64,000 bases of DNA. Origin: Candidatus Nitrosopelagicus sp. (GTDB lineage Archaea; Thermoproteota; Nitrososphaeria; Nitrososphaerales; Nitrosopumilaceae). Where the stretch lies: the NCBI GenBank assembly GCA_028345295.1, contig JAOMDA010000002.1, positions 62,001 to 126,000 on the forward strand. Reading direction: 5' to 3'. The notes below the pieces were generated by a model. It saw only the letters and a program-made list of their open reading frames with translations. It made no database searches and was not told the DNA's origin. A program made the position numbers and the translations under genes. Below are positions 60,324 through 64,000 of the stretch, piece after piece (positions within the stretch are counted from its first letter, which is position 1; each line of letters starts with the position of its first letter).

Positions 60324-61475
60324 ATGGCAGAATCATCAATACCAAAATTCTTTGAAAAAAATCTGAAAGAGAGATTATCTATTGTAGGAGAATTTGCAAA
60401 TTTAACAAATGAGGAAATTAAGATTTTAGAATCTGCAACTGGTGGAATTGATTTTTCACAAGCAGATAAAATGATTGAAAATGCAATTGGTACATTTTCA
60501 CTACCAATTGGGATTGCTACTAATTTTAGAATTAATGAAAAAGACTATCTTATTCCTATGGTTATTGAAGAACCATCAGTAATTGCTGCATCATCAAAAG
60601 CTGCAAAAATTGCAAGAGTTAATGGTGGATTTACAGCAACAGCAGATGGTAATTTCAGTATAGGTCAGATTCAGGTTGTTAATGTTGATGTCCAGGAAAC
60701 AATTCCCAAAATTATCGCATCGTCATCTGAAATTATTGAACTGGCAAATTCAAAAAGTGAAACATTATCAAAACTTGGTAAAGGTGTAAAAGAGATTATC
60801 TGTAAGGAGGTAAAAACCGACTCTAATTCAATGCTAATTGTTGAATTAATAATTGATGTAGGGGATGCAATGGGTGCTAATGTTACAAATACAATGTGTG
60901 AAGCAGTTGCTCCACTAATTGAAAAATTAAGTAGTGGGAGAACTTTGTTACGAATACTTTCAAATTATTCAATAAAAAGAATGGTTACAGCATCTGCAGT
61001 TTTTGACAAAGATAATGTTGGCGGTGAAAAAGTGGTCGATGATATGATTTCTGCATTTCAATTTGCAAATAATGATACGTTTAGAGCTGTAACACATAAC
61101 AAAGGAGTAATGAATGGAACAATCTCAGTTGCAAACGCTACTGGTCAAGATAGCAGAGCAATAGAGGCTGCAGCGCATGCATATGCTGCAAAAAGTGGAA
61201 TGTACAGATCATTAACTGAATGGACAAAAGATGATAGTGGAAATCTGCTTGGAAAATTTGAACTTCCTTTGTCTGTAGGCATAGTAGGTGGTGTCATAAA
61301 TGATCATCCTATAGCAAAAATTTCGAAAAAAATCTTAGGCGTGAATTCTGCACAGGAGTTGGCTTGCATAATGGCCTCTGTTGGACTTGCTCAAAATTTT
61401 GCTGCAATGAGAGCACTTGTAACTGAAGGTATACAAAAAGGACATATGAAACTCCACGCACGAAAACAGGATTGA
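60324..61475 (+). CDS. mvaA: HMG-CoA reductase, class II (bacterial-type) features
   Basis: The 383-aa enzyme has ENAIGTFSLPIGIATNF, VIEEPSVIAASSKAAKIARV, VIDVGDAMGANVTNTMCEAVAPL and the C-terminal catalytic His in KGHMKLHARKQD. DAMGAN and the GHM-LHAR ending follow class II enzymes, as in bacteria, rather than class I archaeal ones (DAMGMN). It reduces HMG-CoA to mevalonate for isoprenoid lipids. Cofactor preference cannot be judged. It lies 1 nt after the GSDH gene and 40 nt before hisG. Confidence 0.88.
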   Translation: MAESSIPKFFEKNLKERLSIVGEFANLTNEEIKILESATGGIDFSQADKMIENAIGTFSLPIGIATNFRINEKDYLIPMVIEEPSVIAASSKAAKIARVNGGFTATADGNFSIGQIQVVNVDVQETIPKIIASSSEIIELANSKSETLSKLGKGVKEIICKEVKTDSNSMLIVELIIDVGDAMGANVTNTMCEAVAPLIEKLSSGRTLLRILSNYSIKRMVTASAVFDKDNVGGEKVVDDMISAFQFANNDTFRAVTHNKGVMNGTISVANATGQDSRAIEAAAHAYAAKSGMYRSLTEWTKDDSGNLLGKFELPLSVGIVGGVINDHPIAKISKKILGVNSAQELACIMASVGLAQNFAAMRALVTEGIQKGHMKLHARKQD

Positions 61476-61515
61476 AAATTATTAACAAATTCAGTTTATA
61501 TAACCTAGGTGAACC

Positions 61516-62502
61516 ATGATAAAAATTGCATCAGTAAAATTCGCTATTCCTAAAGGAAGTCTTGAAGAAGCTACATTCAAGCTACTCGAAAATTCATGGA
61601 CAAAAGTTAACAGAAAAAGTAGAACTTATCGGGTATACCTAGATGATTCTGAAATCAAAGTAAAGATGTTAAGACCACAAGAAATTCCTAATCTTGTCTC
61701 TGATGGTCTTTATGATGTTGGTATAACTGGCAAGGACTGGATTAATGAAACAAAGTCAGACGTTGAGCCATTAGTAGACCTGGAATATGGAAAGATTAAA
61801 CTAGTCATAGCCATGCCGGACAATTACAGATACAAATCATTAGATGATATGATACTGGACTATTCTAAAAAGAAGAAAGTTCTTCGAATATCCTCAGAAT
61901 ATCTGACAAATGCTTCAAAATTCATCAAGAGTTGTAAGAGTTACAAAAAGCGGTATGGATCAAAGGACCCTATGATTGTTACACCATGGATGCGTGTTGG
62001 AACCAACAAAAATGTCCAAATTCACTTGTCATTTGGTGCAACAGAGGCAAAACCACCAGATGATGTAGATGCCATAATGGATGTTACAGAAACTGGAACC
62101 ACTCTACAGCAAAACGGACTCAAGATTACTGATGTTGTGATGGAGTCTAGTGCACACCTCATTGCCAATAAAAAATCATTGAAGGATAAGAAAAAACGTG
62201 AAAAGATTTTCGATATTGTCACTCTAATGAAAGGTGCTGTACAAGGAAGAAAGTACTTGCACTTATACATGAACATTAGAAAGACAAATTTGAAAAAATT
62301 ACTAAATGATATTCCGTCACTGAAAAAACCAACAGTTAGTCCTCTAAGTGAGGAAGGTTGGTATGGCGTAAACACTGTAATTCTCAAATCAGATTTCCAC
62401 AAATTAATTCCAAAATTACGAAAGATCGCACAGGGATTAGTGGTACATGAACCAAGACAGATTCTTGAACTTGAGGAGATAAAGCGTGACGAAGAGAATT
62501 GA
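61516..62502 (+). CDS. hisG: ATP phosphoribosyltransferase, long form
   Basis: The 328-aa enzyme has VKFAIPKGSLEEATFKLL, GLYDVGITGKDWINE, VDAIMDVTETGTTLQQNGL with the PRPP-binding site, and a C-terminal ACT-like regulatory domain after about residue 240 (YLHLYMNIRKTNLKKLLNDIPSLKKPTVSPL). It starts histidine synthesis, joining ATP with PRPP, and the long form is feedback-controlled by histidine. Its stop overlaps the hisD start. Confidence 0.93.
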   Translation: MIKIASVKFAIPKGSLEEATFKLLENSWTKVNRKSRTYRVYLDDSEIKVKMLRPQEIPNLVSDGLYDVGITGKDWINETKSDVEPLVDLEYGKIKLVIAMPDNYRYKSLDDMILDYSKKKKVLRISSEYLTNASKFIKSCKSYKKRYGSKDPMIVTPWMRVGTNKNVQIHLSFGATEAKPPDDVDAIMDVTETGTTLQQNGLKITDVVMESSAHLIANKKSLKDKKKREKIFDIVTLMKGAVQGRKYLHLYMNIRKTNLKKLLNDIPSLKKPTVSPLSEEGWYGVNTVILKSDFHKLIPKLRKIAQGLVVHEPRQILELEEIKRDEEN

Positions 62503-63779
62503 TCAAGATATTACAGGTTCGTAACGTCGACAGTTTCGTAGAATCTAGGCGTCAGAAAACCTCCGTAAAAGATAGGAAAATTGTTCAATCAATACTTGAT
62601 GACGTTAGAAATAATGGAGATGTGGCTGTTAAGAAATACGAACAGAAATTCAATGGAAGAAAGACAACATCACTACGTGTAAGTGAGAAAGAGATCAAGG
62701 AAGCAAAATTAGGTTACCGTGAAGGAGGCTCCAGTATAGAGCTTGCAAGTATTTTACTGAATATTGTTCAACTCAGAATTAGGGAAAAATTAGATAAAAT
62801 TACAGTACAAACACCAGCTTGGGCAGCAAAACAGATTCAGTTATCGTATATTCCAATTCCTAGCGTAGGCTGTTACATTCCTGGAGGTAAGGCAAGGTAT
62901 CCAAGTTCTGCTATAATGTCTATTAAGACAGCTTCTTTAGCTGGTGTTAAGAGGATTGTTGCTGTTTCACCACCTGGTCTTGATGGAAAAATTGATCCAA
63001 TGACAATTAGAGTTGCAAAAGATTGTGGTGTAACAGAGATTTACAAAGTTGGAGGTGCACAAGCAATAGGTGCCTTGGCATATGGTACAAAATCAATACC
63101 TAAAGTTGATAAAATTGTTGGGCCTGGTGGAAAATTTGTCAGTATTGCAAAAGCAATTGTCAGTGAACAAACATCAATTGATATGATTGCAGGACCAACA
63201 GAGCTTGGAATTCTAGCAGATACAACTGCAGATCCTGAACTGGTTGCACTGGATCTTATTTCACAGGCAGAACACAGTAATGATACAATGTGTTTTGTCA
63301 TTACAACATCAAAGACTATGGCAAAACAAATTCAAAAATCACTTGAAAAATTAATTCCAGATGTAGAGAGAAGTGCAATTGTGAAACAAAGTATTTCAAA
63401 AAATGGATTCATTGCAGTATGCAGAAATCAAAATGAAATGATTGATTTGGCAAACAAGATTGCACCAGAACACATGGAATTGATGGTGAAGAATGCCAAA
63501 AGACTCTCAAAAAAGATTACTGGTCCAGGTCTAGTTCTGATTGGAAATAATACACCATCATCGGCAAGTGACTATCTTCTAGGCACAAATCACATACTTC
63601 CAACCAATGGATTTGGCAGAACTAGAGGTGGATTATCAGTATTAGATTTTCTGAAATTACAGGTTGTAGCTGAGGCTAAAAAATCATACCTCGATAGGAT
63701 ATCAGATGATCTAAAGACACTAACAGATGCTGAAGGTTTACCAAATCACTACAAGGCAGTAGAGAGGAGACTAAAATGA
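62499..63779 (+). CDS. hisD: Histidinol dehydrogenase
   Basis: The 426-aa enzyme shows VGCYIPGGKARYPSSAIMS, YKVGGAQAIGALAYGTKSI, KIVGPGGKFVSIAKAIVS, SIDMIAGPTELGILAD, SQAEHSNDTMCFV with the zinc His, and APEHMELMV. It oxidises histidinol to histidine with NAD in two steps. The start is TTG 62499, overlapping the hisG stop (TTGA), and its own stop overlaps the hisC ATG. Confidence 0.95.
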   Translation: MIKILQVRNVDSFVESRRQKTSVKDRKIVQSILDDVRNNGDVAVKKYEQKFNGRKTTSLRVSEKEIKEAKLGYREGGSSIELASILLNIVQLRIREKLDKITVQTPAWAAKQIQLSYIPIPSVGCYIPGGKARYPSSAIMSIKTASLAGVKRIVAVSPPGLDGKIDPMTIRVAKDCGVTEIYKVGGAQAIGALAYGTKSIPKVDKIVGPGGKFVSIAKAIVSEQTSIDMIAGPTELGILADTTADPELVALDLISQAEHSNDTMCFVITTSKTMAKQIQKSLEKLIPDVERSAIVKQSISKNGFIAVCRNQNEMIDLANKIAPEHMELMVKNAKRLSKKITGPGLVLIGNNTPSSASDYLLGTNHILPTNGFGRTRGGLSVLDFLKLQVVAEAKKSYLDRISDDLKTLTDAEGLPNHYKAVERRLK

Positions 63780-64000
63780 ACCGTACATTTGAAAAAAAAT
63801 TAAGTGAACTGTCAAAACTAAAGGGATATCAAAAACCGGAAAAAGCTTCAGATGCAATAAAACTTGATTCAAATGAAAACTTTGCAATCAAAAAAGAATT
63901 CCAGACAGAACTAATACGTGAGGCACAGAAACGCTGTGATGTAAGACAGTATCCATTAGGCGACGTTGAAAACCTCATTTCAGAACTTGCAAAGTATCTC
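63776..64000 (+). CDS. hisC: Histidinol-phosphate aminotransferase, N-terminal part
   Basis: The visible 75 codons read MNRTFEKKLSELSKLKGYQK and IKLDSNENF, the start of HisC, followed by QYPLGDVENLISELAKYL as in the fold-type I N-terminal arm. The gene is cut by the window edge. ATGA coupling to hisD, third gene of the his operon. Confidence 0.85.
   Translation, partial: MNRTFEKKLSELSKLKGYQKPEKASDAIKLDSNENFAIKKEFQTELIREAQKRCDVRQYPLGDVENLISELAKYL

Overview
The window is a low-GC, gene-dense archaeal chromosome segment that looks like a marine ammonia-oxidising thaumarchaeon (Nitrosopumilus type). Evidence for this: archaeal or eukaryote-like information genes (LSm, L37e, L7Ae, S28e, L24e, aIF5B, aIF6, Csl4, Dph2, TiaS, archease, PDCD5, deoxyhypusine synthase); an ADP-forming acyl-CoA synthetase next to 4-hydroxybutyryl-CoA dehydratase, as in the thaumarchaeal 3-hydroxypropionate/4-hydroxybutyrate carbon-fixation cycle; a heme-copper oxidase operon carrying a cupredoxin gene; and a tetraether lipid synthase homologue. 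Many genes start on TTG, sit 1-4 nt apart or overlap, and have a TATA-like box about 26 nt before the start, which suggests leaderless transcripts.

Layout. 0-7.3 kb: TrmB-like regulator (cut by the window edge), tetraether synthase, MtnA-like isomerase, a MIP18-PqqD fusion, tRNA-Arg, an aminotransferase, an F420-linked reductase and a histidine phosphatase. 7.3-11.5 kb: terminal oxidase operon with a split subunit II, subunit I, a double cupredoxin and a half-size heme A synthase. 11.6-21.9 kb: SRPBCC protein, tRNA-Lys, methyltransferase, a 56-aa Cys-rich protein missing from the ORF track, IlvE, a candidate structured ncRNA, aspartate kinase, tRNA-Val, a radical SAM protein, a ureohydrolase coupled to a NicO-type metal transporter, a TPR protein and small unknowns. 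22-32.3 kb: SSS transporter with a palindromic operator candidate, a chaperonin paralogue lacking two catalytic Asp residues, His-rich PDCD5, two deoxyhypusine synthase paralogues, RNase H, and the two carbon-fixation genes. 32.3-38.8 kb: signal peptidase, three proteins sharing a C-terminal zinc ribbon around a thioredoxin, tRNA-Ala, a hydantoinase-like amidohydrolase, RpiA, L37e (also missing from the track) and LSm. 38.9-47.9 kb: creatininase-family protein, PurU, tRNA-Leu, GlmM-like mutase, the L7Ae-S28e-L24e-Ndk-aIF5B operon, thioredoxin, archease, HisS and aIF6. 48-59.1 kb: zinc-type ferredoxin, ROK kinase, GuaA, MptE, a DHPS-like protein, GuaB, PheA, Csl4, Dph2, TiaS and initiator tRNA-Met. 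59.2-64 kb: GSDH-like protein, class II HMG-CoA reductase and the start of a his operon (hisG, hisD, hisC cut by the edge).

I see no insertion sequence, CRISPR array, prophage or rRNA, and no stretch longer than about 300 bases without a gene. The observations I consider most worth checking are the candidate ncRNA between ilvE and lysC, the chaperonin paralogue predicted to be ATPase-impaired with a His-rich tail close to a His-rich PDCD5, the ureohydrolase/NicO pair as a possible nickel-dependent guanidine or agmatine hydrolase unit, and the MIP18-PqqD fusion. Family calls come from reading motifs, not from database searches.
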